DNA of 64,000 nucleotides from Alkalimonas delamerensis (GCF_030717955.1 NZ_JAUZVY010000003.1:248001-312000); one strand, 5' to 3'; shown: positions 54,901-62,731, counted from the stretch's first letter. Notes: generated from the letters alone by a model not told the origin. A program made the numbers and translations.

Positions 54901-56277
54901 GAGTCGGTGCCGATAGCCATTCCGATGCCGGCAGGTCAGAGCATTCCAGCCAATGCCGTGTGGCGTAAGCTGGTCAATGGTCTGTGGCAGGACTTTGTCG
55001 AAGACGCCAACAACCGGATTGACAGTGCCCCGCGCAACGCGCTTGGCAACTGCCCAGGAGTGTCGTCCGATGCCTGGCGCCCTAGTTTGAACGAAGGCGA
55101 TGCCTGCATTCGGTTGACCATTGAAGACGGTGGCCCGAACGACGACGATGGCCGTGCCAATGGGGTGATCCGCGACCCTGGCGTGTTGGCTGTGCAGCAA
55201 ACAGCCAGCATCAGCTTTGACAGTGCTGGCGGCAGTGGCCTTGCTGACATCACCGCTTTGGTGGGCAGCGCCCTGACAGAGCCAGCTGCACCGGAGCGCG
55301 AAGGCTACAGCTTTATGGGGTGGTCACCGGCCTTCCCTGAGACGATGCCAGCAGAGGATGTGACTCTAACGGCTCAATGGCAAATCAATCAGTATCTGAT
55401 TCAGTTCGATGTCGCTGGTGGACAAGCGATGGCGGATTTGGTGCTGGACTTTGGCGCTGAGATAAGCGCACCGACACCGGTGCGGGCAGGCTATACCTTT
55501 ATGGGCTGGAGTCCGGCGTTGCCAGCGACCATGCCGGCCAATGATGTGCAGGTCACCGCTTTGTGGCAACCGAGCAGCGTGAGCGTCACCTCCAAAGGTG
55601 GCAGTCTGGGTGTGCTGAGTGCGTTGCTGCTGGCTGGGCTTCTGCTGGTACGGCGCAGTAAAGCCTGGTTCAAAGCCGGCTGTGCCGCCCTGTGCTTGCT
55701 ACCGCTACTGGCTTTTAGCCAGGACTTTTACGCCGGCGCACAAGGCGGCATTACTCACAGTCACAGCTCTGGGTCCTTGGCCAGCGCAGTGGAGCGCAAA
55801 TTAAACGCCGAAGGGATTTCGGGCACGGTAACGCTGAACTCCAACTCGGACCAAGCCTACCGGATTTTTGCTGGCTATCGTTTCAATGAATGGCTGGCAG
55901 CGGAGTTGGGCTGGCTGGATTTGGGCGAAGCCCAGTTGCATTACGATGGCTTGCCGGTTAATCAGGCGCGTGTGACGCTGCTGGCCCAGCCGCAACGCGG
56001 CCGTGGGGCAGAGCTGAGCCTGGTGGGCCAACTGGCCCAGCATGAGGTCTGGCAGCCATATCTGCGGCTGGCACTGTTTGACAACCGCAGCCGTTACGCC
56101 TTTACCGGCCCGGCTGCTGAGCCGGTAGAGCGCCGTGCAGGCATGCGGTTGGGGCTGGAGTTTGGGCTGGGCTATCAACTGAGTTCGGAGTGGCAGTTGA
56201 TGGCCGCTGCAGCTCAATACGACACCAAGCACTTCAACACCCGCCTGTTCAGTGTGGGGGTACGTTACTCGTTTTGA
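49000..56277 (+). CDS. Giant InlB-repeat exoprotein with GlyGly-CTERM-like signal fused to an OmpA-type barrel
   Basis: 2425 residues from ATG 49000 (GGAG upstream; a TTG at 48979 adds seven residues). Signal peptide to about 25. In order: a short aromatic domain (to about 80); a beta-helix (about 234-570, with NSTLTGNQL-like turns); an InlB-type repeat (about 575-652); a Cys-paired repeat (654-722); Ig-like, cadherin-like and SbsA-type Ig domains (to about 1252); four InlB repeats with FDSAGG starts and GWSP cores (about 1258-1504); a second long region with several Cys; two more InlB repeats (2068-2189). At 2199-2220, GGSLG, a hydrophobic run and RRSK resemble a GlyGly-CTERM signal. A second hydrophobic stretch (KAGCAALCLLPLLAFS) and an eight-stranded barrel (QDFYAGAQGG to VGVRYSF) end the frame. 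Probably a surface or adhesion protein; function unproven. It follows the kinase gene by 105 bases on the same strand. Confidence 0.85.
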   Translation: MQPLHVTLRILLFALLTLWGWQAQADYIVSGAGDADANGTYVEHGESDGVPAFRKEGGAQTWYLKRCWGNYWTIEPYEFCDGMNYEVNSSSDTPPETGWGGWPAPAPTVFPAGPLVSFSSKTLFESLRNDGRFDESFLISHNLLDDDGFSGTVGDDLLQQGHAILTNLPAGLSASLVVNNSSELELRIAGTALSSSQADTVTDLTLQLLDAAFISGDASANINAEVADLTLQFRDLHTVGSSGDFATIAAAVAAAAPYDILQLAAETFTEKNISINKNLAIVGAGPAHTVVQAMTVPQAEIARIFRVEFGLQEVIISDMTLRYGNMDTDGGAILASSPLTLINCRLTENRVTRSNSQLGAALRANSTLLMDSCLVDHNIGTNLTGFQVAGGAIALNGKSTIVNSTLTGNQLIVPNASFQTRGGAIGLTDFAELTLINSTITENFSSGHAGGLGLMFVSASTKVQIYNSIIFGNTAGLAPDFADVRLELGVPAVYSHSIIGARWSDNVDDVIINLISEDPLLLPLADNGGPTLTMAFQAGSPALGAGVLNSDTPSVDQRGLPRGAAIDIGAFQAQQFTLTYDGNGSDSGAVAATSCYAFGLSCPLAVASATELERAGFTFGGWNTTADGTGTLYNPSDSITLSTDTTLFAQWQTPNYTISTSADNGSLICTPNPATAGSSVSCNASADEGYTFIGFGGDCSGYQCQFAAIDGDKTVTANFRLQESGDGVSNPDGLGEGDGNGDGTPDWEQPQVVSIDSQVIGQEGTFEAEPGAVFTNTDNLAAPTNLPRGVRMPLGRFSFDLAVPGVGDTANLTFYVDRSARIGGYHKWNHLTEQWDNIATSVALEGDKTKITFQLTDGDAYDVDRIANAIIQDPGGPTEDITRPVVPENQRFVVQVEPLDPELLQGTLSYRLASEVAGANADAAMFEIDAITGALRFKEAPDFEVPASAAASNFYRVQVVVEGAVSGSETIELEVTVIDDPGVDGVIMNLAGYQAEFTPGGAPDFATPESPAVQVGVFDTLDGGYLRLAQVAGTQDGSFALDDFLDAGAGPDEHQVGSTIEAGDTIFTFDGFGWLAVGTVDMQRDGQQGRDLLIHFNQDALALDAEIILQALLYSAPTDGSREYRVVLSDGVDVSEQVTFTLSGMDTTAPALVETMPADDATDVAVSAPLVLTFNEAVKVGSGILTLTEQGHSVFEIDASDTAAVVFQGKEVRIAWPEELSFDQTYQVSWPAGWVQDLAGNDGVAETLSFTTAEPASFTITFDSAGGSPVPAITQNFGSQVDAPPVPVREGHSFQGWTPALPETMPAENLTLTAQWSLNSYTVSFVDWNGDVLKTESVNHGAGATAPAAPTRVGYSFTGWSPADFSNIKADSMVTAHYNVNSYTLSFDSAGGSAVAGASYDFGAPVTAPTAPMREGYTFSGWNPALPDTMLANNLVVIAQWTVNQYTLSFDSAGGSEVAAITADFGSAIEDPAVPTREGFTFVGWSPELPATMPAEDVVATAQWTQDSFTVSVSLIGEGSVTPASQQVNFGQSASFALSVTDNTFVQIDSSCAASRSGNDIVTAAIKEDCSITLVVHPAVQSKVDDSSPAGSLETRRFRIMGGAGEQVLSAIQQTRSGSTTWLDLAESATLLRQAEDGSYLFSAERTGRYSFEFTDSVSGEQVSVSFDVLPYLAFTASSQPVQQDVTAQVRLWLSDEPIDYPVRAELEGTLASVVSSIELRAEDKLRKPLLATATAVSDGTVRLRSTGLEQALLGTPVEHRLAVQTALPPLALKASAEQDGQQTLVVNRHGGVVHLSAEELSGAAATFSWQALGLSLQGEGANVSFDPAGLATGRYFVQLTAEAGERSGELELALNVIAECPVADCSNTGSSGIPASQNSQAGQSNRLPICPQAEGNNRVSRCEGQGTIFAEVPSQYQLTLGLFSEQQSWQSGQFGMALTEGSLSDTGYQQLGFVVNMDVMGLESPGESVPIAIPMPAGQSIPANAVWRKLVNGLWQDFVEDANNRIDSAPRNALGNCPGVSSDAWRPSLNEGDACIRLTIEDGGPNDDDGRANGVIRDPGVLAVQQTASISFDSAGGSGLADITALVGSALTEPAAPEREGYSFMGWSPAFPETMPAEDVTLTAQWQINQYLIQFDVAGGQAMADLVLDFGAEISAPTPVRAGYTFMGWSPALPATMPANDVQVTALWQPSSVSVTSKGGSLGVLSALLLAGLLLVRRSKAWFKAGCAALCLLPLLAFSQDFYAGAQGGITHSHSSGSLASAVERKLNAEGISGTVTLNSNSDQAYRIFAGYRFNEWLAAELGWLDLGEAQLHYDGLPVNQARVTLLAQPQRGRGAELSLVGQLAQHEVWQPYLRLALFDNRSRYAFTGPAAEPVERRAGMRLGLEFGLGYQLSSEWQLMAAAAQYDTKHFNTRLFSVGVRYSF

Positions 56278-56529
56278 GGGCAGGCCATGGCGTCGATGCC
56301 AAGAGCGCTTAAGCGGTGCTGCAGCCTGGGCAGTACCGCGGGGGTCTGGCAACTGATTTGATGGACTAGCAGGAGAAGCTTGTCTCTGAGTGAAGTCTTT
56401 TCTGAGGTAACTCGTCAGCTGGCTTGCCGTTATGTTTGCCAAAAAGACATGGAGTTTCATATTGCTGGCGGCATAGACTGCGACTAAGCTTGAAAAAGCA
56501 AGGTTTTATTGGCATGGGTTAGGTGATGC

Positions 56530-57390
56530 ATGCGGGGATGGATAGCAGTGCTGGTGTTGTGTTGTTGTTCTGCGCTGGCGCAAAACACCCTGGTGTATCC
56601 GGCACCGGAAAGCGAACTGGATAAGCGTTTTGACGATATCATCGAAATATTGCAGTTGGCGCTGGAAATCACCGAACCGGAGTTTGGCGCTGTCACCTTA
56701 ACGCCTTTTCCGGTCAGTTTAACCGAAGGGCGAGGACGCTTGCTGCTGAAGCAGACCCAGCAGCTGGATGTGATATGGAGCGCTACTTCCATCCAGTTGG
56801 AAGAAGAGTTACTACCGATTCGTATTCCGCTGCGTAAAGGCCTGCTCAGTTACCGCATCAGCCTGATCGATCAGGCGCAGCAGCCGCGAATGCAGCAGAT
56901 CAACAAATTGGCAGATTTACAAAGCTTGCTGGTGGGGCAAGGTGCAGGTCGGCTCGATAGCGATGTTTACCAGTACAACGGCGTTCGGGTAGTCACCGGC
57001 TTGTACGACGATTTATTTGCCATGTTGATGCGCGGTCGCTTCGATTTATTTCCGCGCGGCATAGGTGAGGTATTTCAGGAGTATGAGCTGCGCAAGGGCG
57101 ACTATCCGGAGCTGCAGATAGAAGAAGCCTTGCTGCTGCACTACCCCTGGCCATTCTACTTTTTTGTGCACCCATCCAATCAGGAGCTGGCAACACGGAT
57201 AGAGCAGGGGTTGCGCATGATGATCCACGATGGCAGTTTTGATGCGATTTTTTACCGCTACAACCAGCAAGCGATAGAGCGTGCCCAGCTGTCGGAGCGT
57301 CGGTTGATCCAGCTGGAAAACCCCTTTTTACCCGCTGCTACCCCCATTGATGATCCGACGCTTTGGTTCACCCCAGAGCCAATACGATGA
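56530..57390 (+). CDS. Periplasmic solute-binding-like protein
   Basis: 286 residues; AGGTG lies before ATG 56530. Signal peptide to about 18 (ALA). The rest is compatible with an SBP_bac_3-like fold: NTLVYPAPESELDKRFDDIIEILQLALEI, LLVGQGAGRLDSDVYQYNGVRVV, MRGRFDLFPRGIGEVF and HPSNQELATRIEQGLRMMIHDGSFDAIFYRYNQ. No transport genes adjoin it. Related in plan to the proteins at 1848 and 21510 but not a close copy. Ligand unknown. The 252 bases before it (56278-56529) hold no gene I can support. Confidence 0.7.
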   Translation: MRGWIAVLVLCCCSALAQNTLVYPAPESELDKRFDDIIEILQLALEITEPEFGAVTLTPFPVSLTEGRGRLLLKQTQQLDVIWSATSIQLEEELLPIRIPLRKGLLSYRISLIDQAQQPRMQQINKLADLQSLLVGQGAGRLDSDVYQYNGVRVVTGLYDDLFAMLMRGRFDLFPRGIGEVFQEYELRKGDYPELQIEEALLLHYPWPFYFFVHPSNQELATRIEQGLRMMIHDGSFDAIFYRYNQQAIERAQLSERRLIQLENPFLPAATPIDDPTLWFTPEPIR

Positions 57391-57428
57391 TTTTCTGCGC
57401 AAGCGAGCCAAATGCTGCATAAATTTGC

Positions 57429-57456
57429 TTGCGTGAATCATCAGCCTACGTATAAT
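57429..57456 (+). promoter_or_regulatory. Promoter of the tRNA-Leu gene
   Basis: TTGCGT (57429-57434), 16 bases, TATAAT (57451-57456), 20 bases before the tRNA. Confidence 0.75.
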
Positions 57457-57476
57457 GACAGGCGTTTTCCCCCAGT

Positions 57477-57563
57477 GCCTGGGTGGCGAAATTGGTAGAC
57501 GCAGCGGATTCAAAATCCGCCGTTGGAAACAACGTGTCGGTTCGAGTCCGACCCTAGGCACCA
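57477..57563 (+). tRNA. tRNA-Leu, anticodon CAA
   Basis: 87 bases including CCA. Acceptor GCCTGGG pairs with CCCTAGGC (one G-T pair), anticodon stem GCGGA / TCCGC with loop TTCAAAA giving CAA, a long variable arm (CGTTG...CAACG) as in class II tRNAs, and TPsiC arm GTCGG-TTCGAGT-CCGAC. Reads UUG codons. Confidence 0.97.
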
Positions 57564-58427
57564 TTATCCAAACCTCATCTTTGTAAAGCCTTTCATGCCC
57601 TGTATTAGGGTGCGCTCCAATTCGTCTGTGTAATCTTTTTCTACAAAAGCATACTGCAAGCCAGCCAAAGCTGCTTTTTCAGCAATGGGTGCAAAATCAA
57701 TGATGCCTTGCCCCAGATCCGCAAAACCACCATCTGCTGCCATGTCTTTCAAATGCCATAGCGGGAAACGTCCGGGATCTTGCTGGAAGAGTTGAGGAAT
57801 GTCGACCTGCATTTTTGCGGCCCAGTAAATGTCCAGCTCCATTTTTAGCGTGTTTGCATTGGTATGTCGCAACAAGACTTCATAGGGTGTGGTGCCATCA
57901 GTAGGGACAAATTCAAAGTCGTGATTGTGGTAAGCCAGTTGTACTCCGGCGGCTTGAAACTGCTCACCAATGTGGTTTAATTGCTCTGCCAGATGCAGGT
58001 AGCTGGCAATCCCATTGGCACGCTCAGGTTCGTGCAAATAAGCAAGCACCACGTATCGATGCCCCAGAGTCAGTGCCTCTTCCAACACTTTGGTGGGTGC
58101 ATCCAATAAAGGTTGCAACAGGGTATGCCCGGCTGGGGCATTGAGCCCTAAATCAGCCAGCCAGTTGGCGACTATGCTGGCCGGATGGCCAAATAAACCT
58201 GCAAACTCCAACTCCTTGTAGCCCAAGTTTGCTACCAGCTGCAAGGTGCTGCGGGCATCTTGCTGCATCAGTTCTCGAACGGTAAATAACTGCAAGCCGG
58301 GCCGGAAGCGCTGTCCAGCAAGTGCTAGGCCTGGCAGCATGGTTGTGCTGACGATTAAACCTGAGCCAGCCAATACCTTTAAAAAATGACGGCGTGTTGT
58401 ACTTTTAGGCGCTGTTTCCTGAGTCAT
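57564..58427 (-). CDS. Tat-exported sugar isomerase/epimerase-like TIM-barrel protein
   Basis: 287 residues. Twin-arginine signal: TTRRHFLKVLAGSGLIVSTTMLPGLALAG. The AP-endonuclease-2-type TIM barrel follows: PGLQLFTVRELMQQDARSTLQLVANLGYKELEFAG, YHNHDFEF, LKMELDIYWAAKM, PLWHLKDMA and YAFVEKDY, including the likely metal ligands Glu, Asp, His and Glu. The substrate is not predictable. The stop codon abuts the CCA end of the convergent tRNA-Leu, leaving no space for a terminator. Confidence 0.85.
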   Translation of the reverse strand: MTQETAPKSTTRRHFLKVLAGSGLIVSTTMLPGLALAGQRFRPGLQLFTVRELMQQDARSTLQLVANLGYKELEFAGLFGHPASIVANWLADLGLNAPAGHTLLQPLLDAPTKVLEEALTLGHRYVVLAYLHEPERANGIASYLHLAEQLNHIGEQFQAAGVQLAYHNHDFEFVPTDGTTPYEVLLRHTNANTLKMELDIYWAAKMQVDIPQLFQQDPGRFPLWHLKDMAADGGFADLGQGIIDFAPIAEKAALAGLQYAFVEKDYTDELERTLIQGMKGFTKMRFG

Positions 58428-58650
58428 GTGATGCTCCTCTGATGCTCTTTAACAGGTTAGCACGGCTGTGTGCAAGCAAGATCCTCAAAACAGCTCTCGT
58501 CGGATCTCTGCTATCCAGAATGAGACTTGCAACCATGGTTAGGTCATTATATTTTGCTGAATAGGTTTACAGAGGGTGCGGCTGTAGATCGCGGCTTAGC
58601 TTCGACCGAAGGTTGTCATCCACATTAAAATTTGATTGGAATTACAAAGC

Positions 58651-59139
58651 ATGGATATCCGCCTGGCTACTGAACAAGATTTCGACCAAATATGGCCTAT
58701 TTTTCAGGCCATAGCCCAAGCCGGAGAAACTTATGCTTTTGCCAGGGACATTAGCAAAGAGGAAGCCAGGCAGATATGGCTACTGGCGCCAAGGCAAACT
58801 TTTGTGGTGGAAGAAGGCGACCAAATTCTTGGCACTTACTATTTGAAGACCAACCAGGCAGGTCCAGGCAGCCATGTCTGCAACTGCGGCTATATGGTGG
58901 CTGACACTGCCAGAGGGCGAGGGCTTGCGACTGCCATGTGTGAACACTCACAACTACAAGCTAAGGCGCTGGGGTATCTGGCAATGCAGTTTAACTTTGT
59001 CGCATCCAGTAATGAAGGTGCCGTCCGATTGTGGCAAAAGCTTGGGTTTGCCATTGTAGGCCGATTGCCCAGGGCGTTTAACCATCCATCTTTAGGGTTG
59101 GTAGATGCTTTGGTGCTGTACAAGTGGCTGGTTGATTAA
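58651..59139 (+). CDS. GNAT family N-acetyltransferase
   Basis: 162 residues from ATG 58651; a TTG five codons earlier is less likely. GNAT pattern: IRLATEQDFDQIWPIFQAIAQAGETYAF, QILGTYYLKTNQAGPGSHVCNCGYMVAD, acetyl-CoA loop ARGRGLATAMCEHSQ, and NEGAVRLWQKLGFAIVGRLPRAF near the end. The acceptor is unknown. Its stop overlaps the stop of the convergent GGDEF gene by four bases. Confidence 0.9.
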   Translation: MDIRLATEQDFDQIWPIFQAIAQAGETYAFARDISKEEARQIWLLAPRQTFVVEEGDQILGTYYLKTNQAGPGSHVCNCGYMVADTARGRGLATAMCEHSQLQAKALGYLAMQFNFVASSNEGAVRLWQKLGFAIVGRLPRAFNHPSLGLVDALVLYKWLVD

Positions 59140-60290
59140 GCCTGTGGTTGATACAGACAATACCCACCTCGGCCATGGTGTTTCATTTCATACATGGCAT
59201 GGTCGGCTTTTTCCAACAAATCACTGAAGTCCTGCCCATGCTCCGGGTAAAGGCTAATGCCAATACTGGCGCCCAATCGATAGGTTTTACCATTAACAGC
59301 AAAAGGTTGCTGCAGCAGCTGCAGGATTTTTTGCGCCACGCCTGTGGCATGGTCGCTGTGTTCTAGCTGGGTTGCGATCACCACAAACTCATCCCCTCCG
59401 ATGCGAGCACAGATGTCGGTACTGCGAATGCTGTTTTGCAGCCGCCTGGCAACCTCTTGCAACACCAAATCGCCGGCTTTGTGGCCATCGCCATCGTTGA
59501 TGGGTTTGAAGTGATCAAGGTCAATGTAGTACAGCGCAAGCAACTGATGCGGCCGGGTTGCCAGTTGCAGGGCTTGACCAAAGAGGCTGTCCACATAGCG
59601 CTTATTGCGCAAGCCGGTCAGTGGATCCTTGTAAGCCAAATCCAGAGCTTTACTCTCGGAGTCCAGTAAGCGTTTTTGGAACAACGACAGCACAGCGCCG
59701 AGAAGGGCGGTATAGAGCAGCACTACCAGCACCGTGCCTATCAGAAAAGCCAGCAGACGCCACTCGACAAACAGCAGTCTGGATATGGGGATGTACAGCA
59801 GCCAGTGCAGAATTAACAGCGCGCCAAACAGCACTATACTGCGTTTAATCCAGAGATGGACGGGAGCGGTCCCCCGTTGCACGTTTATGCAAACGATGGC
59901 CAGGCAGATCACATTAAAAAGAACCAGGCTGGCAGTGTACAGCAGGGGTGGCCATGTCAAAGCATGGGCCAACAGTAGCCAGCTTTGCATCACTAGCACC
60001 AGCGCAATAAGGGTGCGTGCCGATAGCCAGGGGCCAAAAAATCGCGCCGTGCCCAGCATCAGCATCAGCTTTTCGAACAACACCAGAACAGAGTAAGCCA
60101 GGCGCGAGCTGGCTATTTCTTCAGACTCGATGCCCAGCACGGCAATGCGGGCAAGAAAAGCAAACAGAATCGCCAAAGCCCACCAACCACAGCCTGGGTT
60201 GGTGCGCGGCACTCGGCTGGCCAGCAGCAGCAGGAAAAAGTAAACCAGATAAATGGCGGAGCCGGCAGTATGAACACTCTGGAACAGCAT
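59136..60290 (-). CDS. Membrane-bound diguanylate cyclase (GGDEF)
   Basis: 384 residues. Six or so membrane helices fill residues 1-215, with no separate sensor domain recognised. The GGDEF domain begins at DPLTGLRNKRYVD; active site ARIGGDEFVVIA is intact, and LGASIGISLYPEHGQ and KADHAMYEMKHHGRGGYCLY follow. The usual RxxD inhibitory site five residues before GGDEF is RSTD. Makes cyclic di-GMP at the inner membrane. Single gene. Confidence 0.93.
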   Translation of the reverse strand: MLFQSVHTAGSAIYLVYFFLLLLASRVPRTNPGCGWWALAILFAFLARIAVLGIESEEIASSRLAYSVLVLFEKLMLMLGTARFFGPWLSARTLIALVLVMQSWLLLAHALTWPPLLYTASLVLFNVICLAIVCINVQRGTAPVHLWIKRSIVLFGALLILHWLLYIPISRLLFVEWRLLAFLIGTVLVVLLYTALLGAVLSLFQKRLLDSESKALDLAYKDPLTGLRNKRYVDSLFGQALQLATRPHQLLALYYIDLDHFKPINDGDGHKAGDLVLQEVARRLQNSIRSTDICARIGGDEFVVIATQLEHSDHATGVAQKILQLLQQPFAVNGKTYRLGASIGISLYPEHGQDFSDLLEKADHAMYEMKHHGRGGYCLYQPQA

Positions 60291-60431
60291 GCGTTTTCCC
60301 TACACAACAACGAACAGAAGTCCTTTTCCACCCCAAGCCCAATCAAAGCCTGATTGCGGTGGCTGGCGCTTTATGCATTGAGCAATAATTAACCATAGTC
60401 AAGATCGGGAAAATTGTAAATGTTTGCTGAT

Positions 60432-60453
60432 AGTCCCTTGGTTGCAAGGGACT
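60432..60453 (-). terminator. Hairpin after the FG-GAP lipoprotein gene
   Basis: 9-bp stem AGTCCCTTG / CAAGGGACT with a four-base loop, 13 bases past the stop at 60466; no clear T-run, so its strength is uncertain. Confidence 0.5.
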
Positions 60454-60465
60454 CATCAAGATGCC

Positions 60466-62055
60466 CTAGTCTTCCGCTGTCATCGGAGGTAAGCCTGTGT
60501 TGAGGTTGAGTTTCGGATGATTGTCGTACTGTGTGAACTGGCCTGTCATGTCCCCATTGACATAATTATTTTTGACGATATCGGGCCAGCCGTTCTGAGT
60601 TAGATCCCCAACAGCGCCGCCATGAGTGAAGGTGCTGTTGCCAGAAAGCCACTCTGCGGTACCGTCTTGCATCCCCCCATTGGTTTGTCCAAGTAGCAGC
60701 AGATTTTGTCGACCGGGAAAAGGGGAAGCGTCAAAGCCATGATCAAGGATCAGGACATCTTCGAAGCCATCCTTGTTGAAGTCGGCTACCAACCATTGTC
60801 GGGCATGCTGGACACCAACTCGATCCGGATAATCCGCCGACGTAAAAGTGTTGTTACAACGACCTGATTCTGCTGGATCATTCAGGCAGTTGTCGGAACC
60901 AGCACCGCCGTATAGCTCGAACTTCCCATCATTCTGGCCATACCAGATAACAACTGGCCAAAGCCTATCCGGAAAACCAGAAATCGGGTTAGCAGCCACC
61001 AAATCCATCCTGCCATTACCGTTGATATCGGCCAGGGCGCCATTTTTCCAAATTCCGGCTCCGGCATTGCTGAAAGGATCCAACGATGCGCATTGTTGTT
61101 CTGGATCATCCGGGCAAGGGGAGAGGCGCAGTTCGCCGCCATTAAAAACCACATCAAACACCAGTTGACCGGGGGAGGAACGATTCAAAAAAACTGGCCA
61201 GGTGGCTTCCAGGCTACTAGCTACCAAATCTGGCAATCCGGAATTGTTCAAGTCTGCCGGGAGTGCATCGAGCGTATACCCGACAAAGCGCTCATTTTGA
61301 GTGTTCATTCCACGATCAAACCAGAGACAGTCATCCTGATAGCTCCCCATGCTGTCTTGAAGAGTGACGCTGGCTCTTACAAAGCTTGCGGTACTGTCAT
61401 TGAGAAATATCTGGGCTGAGCCAGAGCAGTTTTGCTCTGGATTTCCGGGCGATGTGATGAGAAAATCCAGGTGGCCATCACCATCAAAGTCTGCAACGCG
61501 GATCCACTCTGGCCAACCGGTTAGTTGACGATTAGCAATTTGAGCGGATGCATCGGTGAAACTTCCATCGCCCTGATTTAACCATAAATGCAGCTCTGAG
61601 GTTTGGTAATAACTTCCCTCACGAGCATCCACGGTGACGGCCAAAATATCGGTGAAGCCGTTGCGATTAAAGTCTCCCTGAGCGAAAGCGACCGTGGCCC
61701 CGTCGGCACCAAGATATCGGGGAGGTAATTGCGTACCGTGCAATTCAAAGTTACCTGTACCGTCATTGATCAGTAACCAATCCCTGCCAGTGGCTCCTGA
61801 CCCGGTTGGTCCAGAGAGAATCAGGTCTAAGATGCCATTGCCAGCTACGTCAATCAACATGGCTGCGTCGATATTGGCTGCGTTGACGGCTGCTGGTAAT
61901 CGACCATCTTGAGTCGGTGGTGGGGATGATGTTGGTGGTGGGGATGATGGCGGTGGAGCCGCTGTTGGTGGGCTGCTTTCGCTTCCACCACCGCAGGCTA
62001 TCATGATCAAGCTTGCGCTGACTAAAGAGCAAAAATGTAGCTTCTTCAAGGCCAT
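60466..62055 (-). CDS. FG-GAP/VCBS-repeat lipoprotein
   Basis: 529 residues. Lipobox IIAC-like (MIACGGGSESS, Cys about 21), then a Pro/Ser-rich linker (PPPSSPPPTSSPPP). The rest is a set of FG-GAP/VCBS repeats with calcium-loop motifs: DVAGNGILDLI, DFNRNGFTDIL, DFDGDGHLDFL, DINGNGRMDLV, DFNKDGFEDVL and LTQNGWPDIV. These predict a beta-propeller that binds Ca2+. Probably displayed at the outer membrane. No enzymatic domain seen. Confidence 0.87.
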   Translation of the reverse strand: MALKKLHFCSLVSASLIMIACGGGSESSPPTAAPPPSSPPPTSSPPPTQDGRLPAAVNAANIDAAMLIDVAGNGILDLILSGPTGSGATGRDWLLINDGTGNFELHGTQLPPRYLGADGATVAFAQGDFNRNGFTDILAVTVDAREGSYYQTSELHLWLNQGDGSFTDASAQIANRQLTGWPEWIRVADFDGDGHLDFLITSPGNPEQNCSGSAQIFLNDSTASFVRASVTLQDSMGSYQDDCLWFDRGMNTQNERFVGYTLDALPADLNNSGLPDLVASSLEATWPVFLNRSSPGQLVFDVVFNGGELRLSPCPDDPEQQCASLDPFSNAGAGIWKNGALADINGNGRMDLVAANPISGFPDRLWPVVIWYGQNDGKFELYGGAGSDNCLNDPAESGRCNNTFTSADYPDRVGVQHARQWLVADFNKDGFEDVLILDHGFDASPFPGRQNLLLLGQTNGGMQDGTAEWLSGNSTFTHGGAVGDLTQNGWPDIVKNNYVNGDMTGQFTQYDNHPKLNLNTGLPPMTAED

Positions 62056-62144
62056 GCTGATTGTCTCTGATGAACTTAGTGCTATCGGCTGTTTTGACTA
62101 TAGCCGGCATTGAGCGCAATACCAAATCGAGCGCTCAAATGAAC

Positions 62145-62465
62145 TCACCAGCGGATCTTGCCGGTGAGAACATCTTTGAACATCACCCAATCCCCCATCA
62201 GGCTGTAAAATGGGTGTTTAAAGGTAGCTGGCTTGTTGTGCTCAAAAAAGAAGTGACCCACCCAGGCAAAACCATAACCAATGACAGGCAGCAGCCAAAG
62301 TAGGCTCCAGTTGCGGCCTAGTATGGCAATCAGCAGAACCAACAGCACCAGCGTGCTGCCTATCACATGCAGACGGCGGCAGGTGCGGTTTTGATGCTCT
62401 GCCAGGTAGTAAGGATAAAAGTCGGCAAAGCGGTGAAATTTTTGCGGGCTTTCGGGACTGGTCAT
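62145..62465 (-). CDS. DUF962 / Mpo1-like membrane protein
   Basis: 106 residues from ATG 62465 with AAGGAT upstream. Family start KFHRFADFYPYYLAEHQNRTCRRLHVIGSTL, two hydrophobic segments, and FAWVGHFFFEHNKPATFKHPFYSLMGDWVMF with the conserved GHxxFEHNKPATF. In yeast a member is a 2-hydroxy fatty-acid dioxygenase; the bacterial role is not settled. The conserved His residues suggest Fe binding. Confidence 0.9.
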   Translation of the reverse strand: MTSPESPQKFHRFADFYPYYLAEHQNRTCRRLHVIGSTLVLLVLLIAILGRNWSLLWLLPVIGYGFAWVGHFFFEHNKPATFKHPFYSLMGDWVMFKDVLTGKIRW

Positions 62466-62476
62466 TGGCAGATCCT

Positions 62477-62731
62477 TTAAATAGCAAACAGCCAAAACAA
62501 CAGCATAGCAGCCAGGGCCAAGGCAGCAAAGATAAAGCCCATGCGCCGGAGATCGGCCACGATCACCTCTTTTTGTGCCAATAGCTCGCGCAGCTCATGA
62601 CTGTCCAGAGTACCGCAATCCGGGCATTTGGCTTTGACATGATGATTGTAGAGTAAGCCACAGCGTTTGCAGGGGCTCTTTTGGCGCATTTCGCGTATCC
62701 AGCGCAGTCGGTCTTCGATGTACAATGGCAT
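62477..62731 (-). CDS. Small zinc-ribbon membrane protein
   Basis: 84 residues. A zinc-ribbon pair CKRCG and CPDCG (about 21-42), a short coiled region, then one C-terminal membrane helix (GFIFAALALAAMLLFWLFAI). The start overlaps the YciI stop by one base (TGATG), so it is coupled to it; the next gene follows 11 bases on. No named function. Confidence 0.75.
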   Translation of the reverse strand: MPLYIEDRLRWIREMRQKSPCKRCGLLYNHHVKAKCPDCGTLDSHELRELLAQKEVIVADLRRMGFIFAALALAAMLLFWLFAI

